A DNA stretch of 64,000 nt from contig JAFSVI010000005.1 in NCBI GenBank assembly GCA_017445145.1, forward strand, positions 1 to 64,000, written 5' to 3'. The DNA comes from Bacteroidaceae bacterium (GTDB taxonomy: Bacteria > Bacteroidota > Bacteroidia > Bacteroidales > Bacteroidaceae). The notes below the pieces were generated by a model. The model worked only from the letters and a program-made list of their open reading frames with translations. It did not search any database and had not been told where the DNA came from. Every line of letters begins with the position of its first letter. Positions within the stretch are counted from its first letter, which is position 1. The position numbers and the translations under genes are program-made. Below, piece after piece: positions 16,959 to 28,341 of the stretch.

Positions 16959-17019
16959 ATTTTATTGTATGTTCCTAAGGATGGCGTGGGCGATGTGGGA
17001 AAAACATAAAAAATCGCCG

Positions 17020-17027
17020 CAAAGTTA
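17020..17027 (-). promoter_or_regulatory. Candidate -7 box upstream of the 68-aa lipoprotein gene
   Basis: Plus-strand caaagtta reads TAACTTTG on the minus strand, about 60 bp before ATG 16958. No TTG is seen at the usual distance, so this is half a promoter match. Confidence 0.35.
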
Positions 17028-17250
17028 CAAAGAATCCTTAAAAATCACCCCCCGATAGTTAAACTGTGTTAAAACAAGTAAAATCGTCATCAAGCCCGCG
17101 CCAGCGGCGCTGCGTGCCCGGCTGCGGCCGCCGCATGTGGCTATTTGTCGAGCCAGCAGCCATGCGATGTGAATATGCCGGAAGTGGCTTCTGCGGGAAA
17201 AAAGCCGCTGAGAGCGTCGCCGCTCAATCTTTGCCGTAAGGACGCAGAGA

Positions 17251-17288
17251 CGCCATGACGCAGAGGGCTGATTCTCTGCGTCATGGCG
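17251..17288. repeat. Perfect 15-bp inverted repeat after rhaA
   Basis: cgccatgacgcagag (17251-17265) and ctctgcgtcatggcg (17274-17288) form an exact stem with an 8-nt loop, 50 bp beyond the rhaA stop. Likely transcription end or mRNA-stabilising hairpin; 'gacgcagagacgc' motifs also appear near 45335. The remainder of 16959-17339 shows no other gene. Confidence 0.65.
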
Positions 17289-17339
17289 ACATTTTCCGGG
17301 TTGCCCGCCCGCTGCGCGTTCGGGTGCGTCAGTGGCGTG

Positions 17340-18590
17340 TTACCGCTTGCTGGTGACGTCGCGCTCGTACTGCTGTATGACGGGTATGAAGTCCTCGCCC
17401 ACGGGCACGTTGTTCTTGAGGTTGAAGTAGTCGAACACGGCGCCGAAGGGCATCGACTTGGCCTCCTCGAGCAGAGCGAGACGCTCGAAGTTGCGGCCGC
17501 TGTCCTCATACTGCCGCAGCAGTGCCAGCGGCTCGAGCAGCGCTTGGAGCAGGCATTTCTGTGTCGCGCGCGTACCTATGATGTATGCGCCGATACGGTT
17601 GATGCTGGCGTCGAAGTAGTCCAGACCGATGTGTGCGCGGTGGAGTGCGTCGGCGCGTATGAGTTCCTTGAAGAGGTCCAGCGTCTGGTCGTTCATGATG
17701 GTGACGTGGTCGCTGTCCCAGCGTATGGGGCGGCTGACGTGGAGCATGAGTTCCGGCACGAAGAGGAGCAGCGATGCCACCATGTCGGCCACGTTCTCCG
17801 TCTGCTCGTAGTGGCCCGTGTCGAGGGTGTACATCAGCTTGCGTGTGGCGCAGTAGCCAGCGACGAAGTCGTGGCTGCCCACGGTGTAGCTCTCCAGCCC
17901 TATGCCGAAGAGCTTGGCTTCGAGGCATGTCTTCATGCCTGGCAGCTCCTCGCTGAGTATGTCGTCGAGGCTCTCGGCGAAGATCTCGCGGTAGCGTTTG
18001 CGCTCAACGGTCTGGTCCTTGGAGCCGTCGTGCACCCAGATGTTCATGATGGCCGGGTCGCCCTGTGCGCGGCCCATGGCGTCGGCGATGCGCCGGCAGC
18101 GCTTGGTGTGCTCAATCCAGAACGCGCGCGTGGCGGGGTCGGGGTTGCTCAGTGTGAGGTTGCCGCTCTTGGGGTGTGAGAAGCTGGTGCTGTTGAAGTC
18201 GAGCTTCAGCCCCTGCTCCTTGGCCCACTGGATCCAGCTCTCGAAATGCTTCAGCTCCACTTGGTCCCGATCGACGAAGGTGCCGCCGAAGTCGCCGTAG
18301 ATCTCGTGCAGGTTGAGGCGGTGGTTGCCGGCGAGCAGGCTCTTGGCAAAGCTCACGTCGGCGCGCACCTCGTCGATGTTGCGTGCGCGGCCCGGGTAGT
18401 TGCCGGTGGTCTGTATGCCGCCGCTCAGTGCGTCGTTGCGCTCGAAGCCCACGACGTCGTCGGCTTGCCAGCAATGTAGGCTGATGGGTGTGTGCTCGAG
18501 CAGGTCTATGGCCTTGTCGGTATCGACGCCGATGGCGGCATAGCGCTCGCGTGCAATGTCGTAGGATTTGCGGATAAGTGCTTCTTTCAT
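17340..18590 (-). CDS. rhaA: L-rhamnose isomerase
   Basis: 416 aa, the usual family length; converts L-rhamnose to L-rhamnulose in the cytoplasm using divalent metal ions. It is recognised throughout: ISLHCWQADDVVGFE near the N-terminus, GNHRLNLHEIYGDFGG, KLDFNSTSFSHPKSG, IMNIWVHDGSKD, the metal-site region CLEAKLFGIGLESYTVGSHD, and LDTGHYEQTENVADM. Start ATG 18588-18590. No rhamnulokinase, aldolase or rhamnose regulator is adjacent. An AraC-type regulator and FHS sugar permease lie 25 kb away (43812-42886, 45284-43959) and could serve deoxy-sugar use, but that link is only inference. ispE lies upstream on the same strand with 153 bp between. Confidence 0.96.
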   Translation of the reverse strand: MKEALIRKSYDIARERYAAIGVDTDKAIDLLEHTPISLHCWQADDVVGFERNDALSGGIQTTGNYPGRARNIDEVRADVSFAKSLLAGNHRLNLHEIYGDFGGTFVDRDQVELKHFESWIQWAKEQGLKLDFNSTSFSHPKSGNLTLSNPDPATRAFWIEHTKRCRRIADAMGRAQGDPAIMNIWVHDGSKDQTVERKRYREIFAESLDDILSEELPGMKTCLEAKLFGIGLESYTVGSHDFVAGYCATRKLMYTLDTGHYEQTENVADMVASLLLFVPELMLHVSRPIRWDSDHVTIMNDQTLDLFKELIRADALHRAHIGLDYFDASINRIGAYIIGTRATQKCLLQALLEPLALLRQYEDSGRNFERLALLEEAKSMPFGAVFDYFNLKNNVPVGEDFIPVIQQYERDVTSKR

Positions 18591-18643
18591 TGTTGTTGGG
18601 TGTTTATAGGATAGATGACTGTTGGTATTGCCGTTGGCGGCGA

Positions 18644-18651
18644 CAAAGGTA
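18644..18651 (-). promoter_or_regulatory. Candidate -7 box of rhaA
   Basis: Plus caaaggta reads TACCTTTG on the minus strand, about 54 bp before the rhaA start. The expected TTG at -33 is not evident, as is common for regulated Bacteroidota promoters. Confidence 0.45.
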
Positions 18652-18743
18652 GTGTGTTTTCGCCGTTGGGTGCGTATGTTTTTTGACCGAAAGCGTGAGC
18701 TAATTGACCATGTGTGCAGCGTCAGGGCTGATGCGGCAGCGCA

Positions 18744-19586
18744 TCATGTGAGTTGTCCTGTCCAGGTGAAGCTGTCGGGGAAGGCGTCGGCGAGGTGCGG
18801 CACAGGCTCCCCCGGGGCAAACAGCCCATAGACGGCCGAGCCGCTGCCGCTCATGCTGGCATAGGTGGCTCCGAGGCCGATGAGCCGCTGCTTGATGTCG
18901 CCGATGCGTGGGTGTGCGGCAAAGACCGACGGCTCGAAATCGTTGGTCAGCAGGTGTTGCCATTGCCCGGGCGGGCGCCTCACGATGTCGGTGAGCGGCA
19001 TGGCTGGGCGCGCGGGCCTCACGGCGGCGTATGCCTCGCGTGTGGCCACGTGTATGTCGGGCTTGACCAGCGCTATGCCCCAGCCCGCGAGAGAGAGGCT
19101 TATCGGTGTGAACACGTTGCCAATGCCGGTGGCAAACACGGGCTCGCTGCGCACGAAAAAGGGGCAGTCGGCGCCGAGCGGGGCAAGCATCGCCTCGAGT
19201 GCGGCGTCGCTGTCGGTGAGATGCAGCAGCGAGCGCATGGCCCTCACGGCGGCGGCGGCATCGCTGCTGCCGCCGCCGAGGCCTGCCCCGGCGGGGATGC
19301 GTTTGTGGAGCACGATGCTCAGTGGCGGCATGGGGGCTGGTGCTGCCGGCGTGGTGGCCGACATGTCGGCATAGCGCCTGATGGCTTTCACCACGAGGTT
19401 GTCGGCGGGTGGGCAGTCGAGTGCTGCGCCTGTCTGGCTGAAGGCGAAGGCGCCAGCCACCTCAGCGGTGAGCACGTCGTTGAGGGGTATGGGATAGAAC
19501 ACGGTCTCGATGTCGTGGTAGCCATCGTCGCGTCGGCCGACGATGTTGAGGCCCAGGTTGATTTTCGCGTTGGGGTAGAGGTGCAT
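18744..19586 (-). CDS. ispE: 4-diphosphocytidyl-2-C-methyl-D-erythritol kinase
   Basis: 280 aa GHMP-family kinase of the non-mevalonate isoprenoid pathway; phosphorylates CDP-methylerythritol at the 2-OH. Motif 1 is PNAKINLGLNIVGRRDDGYH, with the catalytic Lys at residue 8 of the chosen start. The ATP-binding loop is PAGAGLGGGSSDAAAAV, and the C-terminal GHMP motif is YASMSGSGSAVYG. Start ATG 19584-19586 (MHLYPNAKINLG) matches the family; the longer upstream frame lies beyond the promoter. The promoter at 19616-19646 is divergent with that of the M6 protease gene. Confidence 0.96.
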   Translation of the reverse strand: MHLYPNAKINLGLNIVGRRDDGYHDIETVFYPIPLNDVLTAEVAGAFAFSQTGAALDCPPADNLVVKAIRRYADMSATTPAAPAPMPPLSIVLHKRIPAGAGLGGGSSDAAAAVRAMRSLLHLTDSDAALEAMLAPLGADCPFFVRSEPVFATGIGNVFTPISLSLAGWGIALVKPDIHVATREAYAAVRPARPAMPLTDIVRRPPGQWQHLLTNDFEPSVFAAHPRIGDIKQRLIGLGATYASMSGSGSAVYGLFAPGEPVPHLADAFPDSFTWTGQLT

Positions 19587-19615
19587 AAGTGTGGACAAAT
19601 AGGGTGTTGATAGTG

Positions 19616-19646
19616 CAAAAGTAGGTATTTGGACCTTCAGCGGCAA
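19616..19646 (-). promoter_or_regulatory. ispE promoter
   Basis: Minus-strand TTG (plus caa 19644-19646), 20 bp, then TACTTTTG (plus caaaagta 19616-19623); leader of about 25 nt. Back to back with the promoter at 19664-19694. Confidence 0.7.
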
Positions 19647-19663
19647 GTTTTTGGGCGAAAAAG

Positions 19664-19694
19664 TTGCCCATGTGGCGCAAAAGCACTACTTTTG
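19664..19694 (+). promoter_or_regulatory. Promoter of the 567-aa M6 protease, near-leaderless
   Basis: TTG 19664-19666, a 20-bp gap, then TACTTTTG 19687-19694. The ATG at 19702 follows only 7 bp after the -7 box, so the mRNA would start at or within a few bases of the start codon. Confidence 0.7.
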
Positions 19695-19701
19695 CGGCGT
19701 T

Positions 19702-21405
19702 ATGCATAAGATATTTGTCGTTTCCATGCTGCTATGCCTCTCGCTGGCGGCCGTCGCTGTGCCTGTGGAGCGTTCGCGCCGGAACGTTGTCCTCACCGAC
19801 GGCACACGTGTCACTGCAACATATTTTGGCGATGAGCACCACAGCTGGCTGCTCGATGCCGACGGCTACGTGCTCCAGCCCGCTGCCGACGGCAAGACGT
19901 TCGTGCGCACCACACGCCGCGCTGCCGACGAGCAAGCCGTGGCCGACAGGCGCCGGCGTGCCGCCGCCGCACCGCGCCGCGTGGGGTCTGCCGCCACGGC
20001 GCCGCTGCCCACCACAGGCTCCCCCAAGATTCCCGTGGTGCTGGTGGAGTTTGCGGACAGCACCTTCCAGGTTGCCGACACCCCCGCTGGCGTGCGTGAG
20101 TACTACAACACCTTCTGCAATGGCACCGCCGACGGCGAGCGCCACGCCTTCAGCGGCAACTATGGCACCATACGCGACTATTTCCGCGAGCAGAGCAACG
20201 GGCTGTTCACGCCGGAGTTTGTCGTCATTGGCCCGGTGAAGCTGCCGCAGAAGGCGTCCTACTACGGGCAGGACGACGCCCACGGCAACAAGGACATCCT
20301 CTATCCCCAGTTCCGCCGCGAGGCCATCGTGGCCGCCACGGAGGCATATACCGGCAGCTGGTCGGACTTCGACAACAAGAACAAGGGCCAGGTGGATCTG
20401 ATTTTCTTCGTGTTTGCCGGATGTGGCAGCAACACCTCCAAGCAGGACTATCTCATCTGGCCCAAGGAATCTACAGCCAGCACCACCGTCGATGGCATCA
20501 AGTTCGCCACCACGGGCTGCACGAGCGAGAACCGCGCCAGCGTCAACGACGACGGCGTGGTGGTCAGCGTGCGCCCCGACGGCATCGGCGTGTTCTGCCA
20601 CGAGTTGAGCCATGCCCTGGGGTTGCCCGACTTCTACGACACCAACTATGAGGCCTTCGGCATGGACCTGTGGAGCATCATGGACTATGGCTGCTATGCC
20701 GGCAACGGCTTTTGTCCGGGCGGCTACACGAGCTATGAGCTGGACTTTGTGGGCTGGCGCGAGCTGCCCGTCATCACCGAGAGCGGCAGCTACACCCTTC
20801 AGCCCCTGAGCCGGGGCGGCTCGGGCGTGAAGGTGGTGAACGGCGAGAACGCCGACGAATACTACGTGCTCGAAAACCGCCAGCGCGACGGCTGGGACCG
20901 CAGCATCTGCCAGCGCGACTCGGGCATGCTGGTCATCCACGTGGACTTCTCGCAGGCGGCCTGGAATAACAACGCCGTGAACACCGCCGCCAACCACCAG
21001 CGCATGACCATCATCGCCGCCAACAACCGCTACGTCGGCACCACGGCATCGACGGACGCGGCGGAGATCATCAAGACGTGGTCCGGAAACCTCTATCCCT
21101 TCGAGGGCAACGACTCGCTCACAGCCCACTCCGTGCCCGCCGCCACGGTGTTCACCTCCTCGGGCTACATGCGTCAGGACATCAACCACATCCGCATGAA
21201 TGCCGACAAGTCGGTGTCGTTCCACTTCGGCAACGACTATCAAGTGGGCATAGCATCGCTGACACCCGGCGACGGCGCCACACACCCGGCAGCGGCCCCG
21301 GCCGGGCAGCCGCAATGGTTCTCGCTCGACGGGCGCCGCCTTGCCCGCAAACCCGCGGCTGCCGGCATCTATGTGTGCGACGGCCGCAAGGTGGCCCTGC
21401 ATTAG
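19702..21405 (+). CDS. Secreted M6-family metalloprotease
   Basis: 567 aa from ATG 19702 (MHKIFVVSMLLCLSLAAVAV, a clear signal peptide). It is an immune-inhibitor-A-like M6 peptidase: a propeptide-like N-terminal region (TYFGDEHHSWLLDADGYVLQ), then the peptidase domain with zinc motif HELSHALGLPDFYD (H300, E301, H304 and Asp as third ligand region) and the met-turn-like WSIMDYGCY. A C-terminal beta-rich part ends in a sorting-type tail (WFSLDGRRLARKPAAAGIYV). Exported, probably surface-bound or released. The next gene is a paralogue. A start 17 codons upstream would lie within the promoter. Confidence 0.93.
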   Translation: MHKIFVVSMLLCLSLAAVAVPVERSRRNVVLTDGTRVTATYFGDEHHSWLLDADGYVLQPAADGKTFVRTTRRAADEQAVADRRRRAAAAPRRVGSAATAPLPTTGSPKIPVVLVEFADSTFQVADTPAGVREYYNTFCNGTADGERHAFSGNYGTIRDYFREQSNGLFTPEFVVIGPVKLPQKASYYGQDDAHGNKDILYPQFRREAIVAATEAYTGSWSDFDNKNKGQVDLIFFVFAGCGSNTSKQDYLIWPKESTASTTVDGIKFATTGCTSENRASVNDDGVVVSVRPDGIGVFCHELSHALGLPDFYDTNYEAFGMDLWSIMDYGCYAGNGFCPGGYTSYELDFVGWRELPVITESGSYTLQPLSRGGSGVKVVNGENADEYYVLENRQRDGWDRSICQRDSGMLVIHVDFSQAAWNNNAVNTAANHQRMTIIAANNRYVGTTASTDAAEIIKTWSGNLYPFEGNDSLTAHSVPAATVFTSSGYMRQDINHIRMNADKSVSFHFGNDYQVGIASLTPGDGATHPAAAPAGQPQWFSLDGRRLARKPAAAGIYVCDGRKVALH

Positions 21406-21426
21406 GTGGAATCTGAACAGAAATAA

Positions 21427-21780
21427 TTGACATGATTTTTTCTACCACGAATTATACGAATTACCGAGCGAAACCGCTGCGCGATGTTTCGAATGTGTAC
21501 GTATTTAAAACAACGAATTACACGCGCTCGGCTCGAAGAGACGCTTCACACTTGAAGAATTAGACGAATTATCGGGCTGCGCAGTGTCAGCGATTTTTTC
21601 GAATTATACGAATTATCGAGCGAAACCGCTGCGCGATGTTTCGAATGTATAAGTTCTAAATGACACTCGACACCTGCGAAGTGTGTCGCATAATTCTTGA
21701 GATATCCGCTCGGCATCCCGAAGGGTGACGCTTGATACCTCAAGAAGCGAGCAAAGCTCGAGCGCGTTAAATTCGTTGTT
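21427..21780. repeat. Composite 'acgaattat' repeat field
   Basis: Fills most of the 425-bp gap between the two protease genes. A 49-bp block occurs twice (21448-21496 and 21600-21648, one mismatch). A second 49-bp block (21514-21562) matches 9463-9511 at 47/49, and 21734-21766 matches the reverse complement of 9514-9546 at 32/33. Small palindromes (tcgaagagacgcttc, acacctgcgaagtgtg) lie within. Non-coding and AT-rich. Confidence 0.8.
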
Positions 21781-21830
21781 AAATATAAACTAATTGTGTA
21801 CATCTACTTATCATTATTATCTTGTCCTTA

Positions 21831-24473
21831 ATGAAGAAATTCCTTATGTCCATGGCCTTCCTTGCCATGACGCAGATGGCAGCGGCCATCCCCGCCAAGC
21901 GTGTCGTGCGTCAGGCGGTGCAGCCCGACGGTACCACCGTGGAGGTGGTGCTCTGTGGCGACGAGACATTCCATTTCTACACAACCCCCGACGGCAGCCC
22001 CATCCGCCGCGGTGCCGACGGCTTCTGGGTTGCCGACACCCGCGATGTGGGCTCCGAGTGGTCGCGGCGTGCGCAGCGCCGCGCAGCGCAGCGTGCGCCC
22101 CATGCCGGGAAGATGCGCCGCATGATGGCCGCGCTGGCGCGCGACACCAGGTCGCGGCGCGCGAAGGCGGCCGCCGGTGGCGCTGGCGGCGAGGAGCCCA
22201 CGGCAAAGAAGGGGTTGCTCATCCTGGTCAACTTCAAGGACAAGAAACTCGTCACGCCCGCGGCCAGCATACACGCCGTCTATGACCAGATGCTCAATTC
22301 GCTCGGCAACCCCTACGGCTCCAACCACGGCTCCATACGCGAGTATTTCCGCGACCAGAGCTATGGCCAGATGGATGTCACCTTCGACATCAAGGGCCCC
22401 GTGACCCTTGCCAACAATATGAAGTACTATGGCCAGGATGTCGATGACTATGGCAACCCCTCCACGGCGGCCGGCGACGAGGGCAACGATGCGCGTCCGG
22501 GCGACATGGTCAAGGAGGCGCTAAAAGCCATACAGACGGAGGTCAACTTCTCGGACTACGACTGGGATGGCGATGGCGAGGTGGAGAATGTCTATGTCAT
22601 CTACGCCGGCTACGGCCAGGCGTCGGGTGCCGCGGCCAACACCATCTGGCCCCACCAGTGGCAGCTCTCACAAGCCACCGGCAGTGCGTTCCGCTATGGC
22701 GGCGTGGTGGTGGACACCTACGCCTGCGGCCCCGAGCTGTTGGGAGTCAGCGGCTCCACGCTCGACGGCATCGGCACCATGTGCCACGAATACAGCCACT
22801 GCCTGGGGTTGCCCGACTTCTACGACACCGAAGGCAAGAACTTCGGCATGTCCACGTGGAGCATAATGGACTATGGCTGCTACAACGGCGACGGCTTCTG
22901 CCCGGCAGGCTACACGGCCTACGAGCGTATGTACAGCGGGTGGCTCGAACCCACGCAACTCACCACCGCCGCCACCGTGGCGGGCATGAACCCCATCGAG
23001 ACGCACCCCGAGGCATACATCATATATAATGACGCCAACCACAATGAGTACTACCTGCTCGAGAACCACCAGCTCACAGGCTGGGACGAGGAGGCCTACG
23101 GCCATGGCATGCTCGTGGTGCATGTGGATTACGATGCCACGGCGTGGGCGGCCAACACCGTCAACAACACCGCGTCGCGCCAGCGCATGACCATCATCCC
23201 GGCCGACGGCAAGCAGACAGACCTCACCGCCGCAACCATGTCGGCATATAATGCCTGGATGCGCAGCCTGGCTGGCGACCCATATCCCGGCACCTCGGCC
23301 AACACCTCGCTGACGGACACCAGCTCGCCGGCGGCGTCGCTCTACCGCTCCAACACCGACGGCCAGAAGCTCATGCACAAACCCGTCACGGACATCGCTG
23401 AGGACGGCGACGGCCTCGTCAGCTTCACGTTTATGGGCGGCATCGCGTCTGTTGCCACCCCCACGGCCGATGATGTGAACATCGACATCCACAGCGATCG
23501 CTTCACAGCCGCCTGGTTGCCTGTCGAGGGTGCCGCGAGCTACAACCTGCAGTACCGCACCGTGACGACCGACGGCGCCGACGATGTGCCCGACATGTCG
23601 GCCATGCAGCAGGCCGTGCGTGTGGACGAGACGTTTGCGAACTTCTATGCCGACAGCGATGGCAGCTTGGACATCTCCTTGCAGCTCGACGACTACACCA
23701 CGTCGCCCGGATGGACCGGCACCAGGGTCTATAAGGGTGAGAATGGCGCCAAGGTGGGCGCTGCCAAGGCGCAGGGTTATCTCGTCACCCCTTCCTTCTC
23801 GTGTGGGAGCGGCTCGTTGACCCTCGTTGTTGGCCTGAGCCACTGGTATAATGCAAATGGCATAGCTGATGACGCCACCGTAGATGTCGTCGTGCAGTCG
23901 GCCACGGGCGAGGAGTTGAGCAAGCAGAGCCTGGAACCTGAAGATGACTATCTTGTAACCCTCAGGTTCGGGAGCGTGCCTGCCAGCGCACGTATCTACC
24001 TCGGGGCCGCGTCGGCCACCAAGCAGCGTTTCTATGCCGACTTCTGCCTGGTGCTGGACGGCGACTACACCGACGAGGAAATCGACTCCTACGTGCAGAC
24101 GCTTTACTATGCCCCGCGCCGCAAGCCAATGGCCAACGTGCGCCGCAATGCCACCACCTACGGCCCCTGGCAGGAGGTGACGGGCATCACCGCCACGAGC
24201 TATTTCCTGAGCAACCTGGAGCTGAATGCCTTGTACCAGTATCGTGTGCAGGCGGTTGATGCCGATGGCAACACGTCGGCATGGTCGGCTCCCAAGCTCG
24301 TGCAGCTCGCGGGCACGGTGGGCATCGCTCGGGTGGAGGGCGCCGCCACAGACGCCCACACGCCACGCCCCGGCGCCTCAGCACCCGTCTGCTACGACCT
24401 TGCCGGCCGCAGGGTTGCCGATGCCTCGCGCCGTGGCATATACATCATCGATGGTAAAAAGGTGGTGCGCTGA
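21831..24473 (+). CDS. Secreted M6-family metalloprotease with fibronectin-type domain
   Basis: 880 aa from ATG 21831 (MKKFLMSMAFLAMTQMAAAI, signal peptide). The M6 domain has CHEYSHCLGLPDFYD (H319, E320, H323) and STWSIMDYGCYNGDGFCPAG, close to its upstream paralogue. A long C-terminal extension follows: a fibronectin type III half (about residues 545-570) interrupted by a jelly-roll-like insert (about 575-750), the end of the FN3 domain (ATSYFLSNLELNALYQYRVQ), and a terminal sorting-like segment (CYDLAGRRVADASRRGIYII). It probably degrades host or dietary protein outside the cell. It follows a repeat field, so it likely has its own promoter, not clearly seen. Confidence 0.92.
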   Translation: MKKFLMSMAFLAMTQMAAAIPAKRVVRQAVQPDGTTVEVVLCGDETFHFYTTPDGSPIRRGADGFWVADTRDVGSEWSRRAQRRAAQRAPHAGKMRRMMAALARDTRSRRAKAAAGGAGGEEPTAKKGLLILVNFKDKKLVTPAASIHAVYDQMLNSLGNPYGSNHGSIREYFRDQSYGQMDVTFDIKGPVTLANNMKYYGQDVDDYGNPSTAAGDEGNDARPGDMVKEALKAIQTEVNFSDYDWDGDGEVENVYVIYAGYGQASGAAANTIWPHQWQLSQATGSAFRYGGVVVDTYACGPELLGVSGSTLDGIGTMCHEYSHCLGLPDFYDTEGKNFGMSTWSIMDYGCYNGDGFCPAGYTAYERMYSGWLEPTQLTTAATVAGMNPIETHPEAYIIYNDANHNEYYLLENHQLTGWDEEAYGHGMLVVHVDYDATAWAANTVNNTASRQRMTIIPADGKQTDLTAATMSAYNAWMRSLAGDPYPGTSANTSLTDTSSPAASLYRSNTDGQKLMHKPVTDIAEDGDGLVSFTFMGGIASVATPTADDVNIDIHSDRFTAAWLPVEGAASYNLQYRTVTTDGADDVPDMSAMQQAVRVDETFANFYADSDGSLDISLQLDDYTTSPGWTGTRVYKGENGAKVGAAKAQGYLVTPSFSCGSGSLTLVVGLSHWYNANGIADDATVDVVVQSATGEELSKQSLEPEDDYLVTLRFGSVPASARIYLGAASATKQRFYADFCLVLDGDYTDEEIDSYVQTLYYAPRRKPMANVRRNATTYGPWQEVTGITATSYFLSNLELNALYQYRVQAVDADGNTSAWSAPKLVQLAGTVGIARVEGAATDAHTPRPGASAPVCYDLAGRRVADASRRGIYIIDGKKVVR

Positions 24474-24550
24474 GGCCGAGGCTACGGCGCTGACATTCAG
24501 CCTGTAGCGGAAACCGCTATCACCTCGTAGGGTTTTTCCCCCATTGCTTT

Positions 24551-24593
24551 AGGCCTTTCCTCTTGCGTGGCATGAGGAAAGGCCTTACCTTTG
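24551..24593 (+). promoter_or_regulatory. Promoter with overlapping 12-bp palindrome
   Basis: TTG 24563-24565, a 20-bp gap, TACCTTTG 24586-24593. The perfect inverted repeat aggcctttcctc (24551-24562) / gaggaaaggcct (24574-24585) flanks the -33 box and fills the spacer. It may be an operator, or the terminator of the protease gene reused here. The leader to ATG 24675 is about 75 nt. Confidence 0.65.
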
Positions 24594-24674
24594 CACTGTC
24601 GAAACGAAGAAAAGCCCTTTGCATCGACACCTCATCACCACGGAAATGTATAACCCATAAACACTTTATGCCTT

Positions 24675-25592
24675 ATGAAGAAGTTCGTCTCACTCATCAC
24701 ACTGACTGTCGTTTCCATCGCCGCCGCCTTCGGCATGAGCTACAGCGAGGCTCGCCAGCAGGCTCTCTTCCTCACCGACAAGATGGCCTACGAGCTCAAC
24801 CTCAATCAGCAGCAGTACGAGGACTGCTACGAGATCAACCTCGACTACCTCATGGGAGTGGTCACACCGGACGATGTCTATGGCCCCATGCTCGACTATC
24901 GCAACTCCGACCTCCGCCACATACTCTACGACTGGCAGTATGACCTCTTCCGTGCGGCCGACTATTTCCTGCGCCCCCTGCGCTGGTATGCCGGGGCATG
25001 GGCATATCCCATCTACCGCATCTATGATGCCACGCGCTTCTTCTTTGGCCGTCCGGCCATATATGCCAGCTACCATGGTGGACATAGCCGCTACTATTAC
25101 TCCCACGGCTACTACGTCGCGCGTCGGCCCCACTACTGGCACGGAGGCATGCGCGGCCACGACATAGGCCCCTCGCGCCCACACGACCCTCGCGGCTATC
25201 ACATTGGCGGCTCACACACCCGTCCCGGCTATCGCATCGAAGGCTCACGCCACGGCGGCTATGGCCAGCAGCCGCGCAGCGGTGGACGCTCGGGCTACAC
25301 TGTGGGTCATGGCAATGGCGGCACCTACAGCCACAACTATGACGGCAACCACGGCGGCGGCAGCAGCCACAACGGCTATGGCAGCGGCAGCCGCACAGAC
25401 CGCAGCGGCTATGGCAGCCACGGCGGGCGCAGCGGCGGCAGCGGCTACAGCCATCCCAGCAGCACGCGCACTATGGGTGGTGGCTCGTCGGCCTCGGGTC
25501 GCGGCAGCGCCACGTCCCACGGCAGCGCCTCGTCCCACGAGGGCAGTTCCCACGGCGGCGGTCGCAGTGGCACAGCCCGTGGCGGTCGTTGA
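24675..25592 (+). CDS. Secreted Gly/Ser/His/Tyr-rich low-complexity protein
   Basis: 305 aa from ATG 24675 (MKKFVSLITLTVVSIAAAFG, signal peptide). Residues 25-150 form an ordered helical part (SEARQQALFLTDKMAYELNL ... YEINLDYLMGVVTPDDVYGP ... LRPLRWYAGAW). The rest is disordered and built of Gly, Ser, His, Arg and Tyr (for example GGGSSHNGYGSGSRTDRSGY), with no regular unit length. The N-terminal 'LTDKMAYELNLNQQQ' resembles helical periplasmic sensor or chaperone repeats but is too short to assign. The His-rich tail could bind metal or polysaccharide. Strong promoter upstream, strong bidirectional terminator downstream. Confidence 0.8.
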   Translation: MKKFVSLITLTVVSIAAAFGMSYSEARQQALFLTDKMAYELNLNQQQYEDCYEINLDYLMGVVTPDDVYGPMLDYRNSDLRHILYDWQYDLFRAADYFLRPLRWYAGAWAYPIYRIYDATRFFFGRPAIYASYHGGHSRYYYSHGYYVARRPHYWHGGMRGHDIGPSRPHDPRGYHIGGSHTRPGYRIEGSRHGGYGQQPRSGGRSGYTVGHGNGGTYSHNYDGNHGGGSSHNGYGSGSRTDRSGYGSHGGRSGGSGYSHPSSTRTMGGGSSASGRGSATSHGSASSHEGSSHGGGRSGTARGGR

Positions 25593-25617
25593 TGCGGCTC
25601 GCGACGTGCGCCCCTAC

Positions 25618-25660
25618 GGCAGAGCCTCCTTGCACACGGGATGTGCAAGGAGGCTCTGCC
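25618..25660. terminator. Bidirectional terminator, 19-bp perfect stem
   Basis: ggcagagcctccttgcaca (25618-25636) and its exact complement (25642-25660) with a 5-nt loop sit between the convergent Gly-rich gene and ligA. No long U-run is present, but the stem strength and position argue for termination of both. Confidence 0.7.
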
Positions 25661-25676
25661 GCGCGTGTGGGTGTGG

Positions 25677-28337
<2,661 letters not shown>

Positions 28338-28341
<4 letters not shown>

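Noticed and set aside
24562..24600. Intrinsic terminator of the second M6 protease
   Set aside because: The palindrome lacks a U-run on the plus strand and contains promoter boxes at the right spacing, so a regulatory site is preferred.
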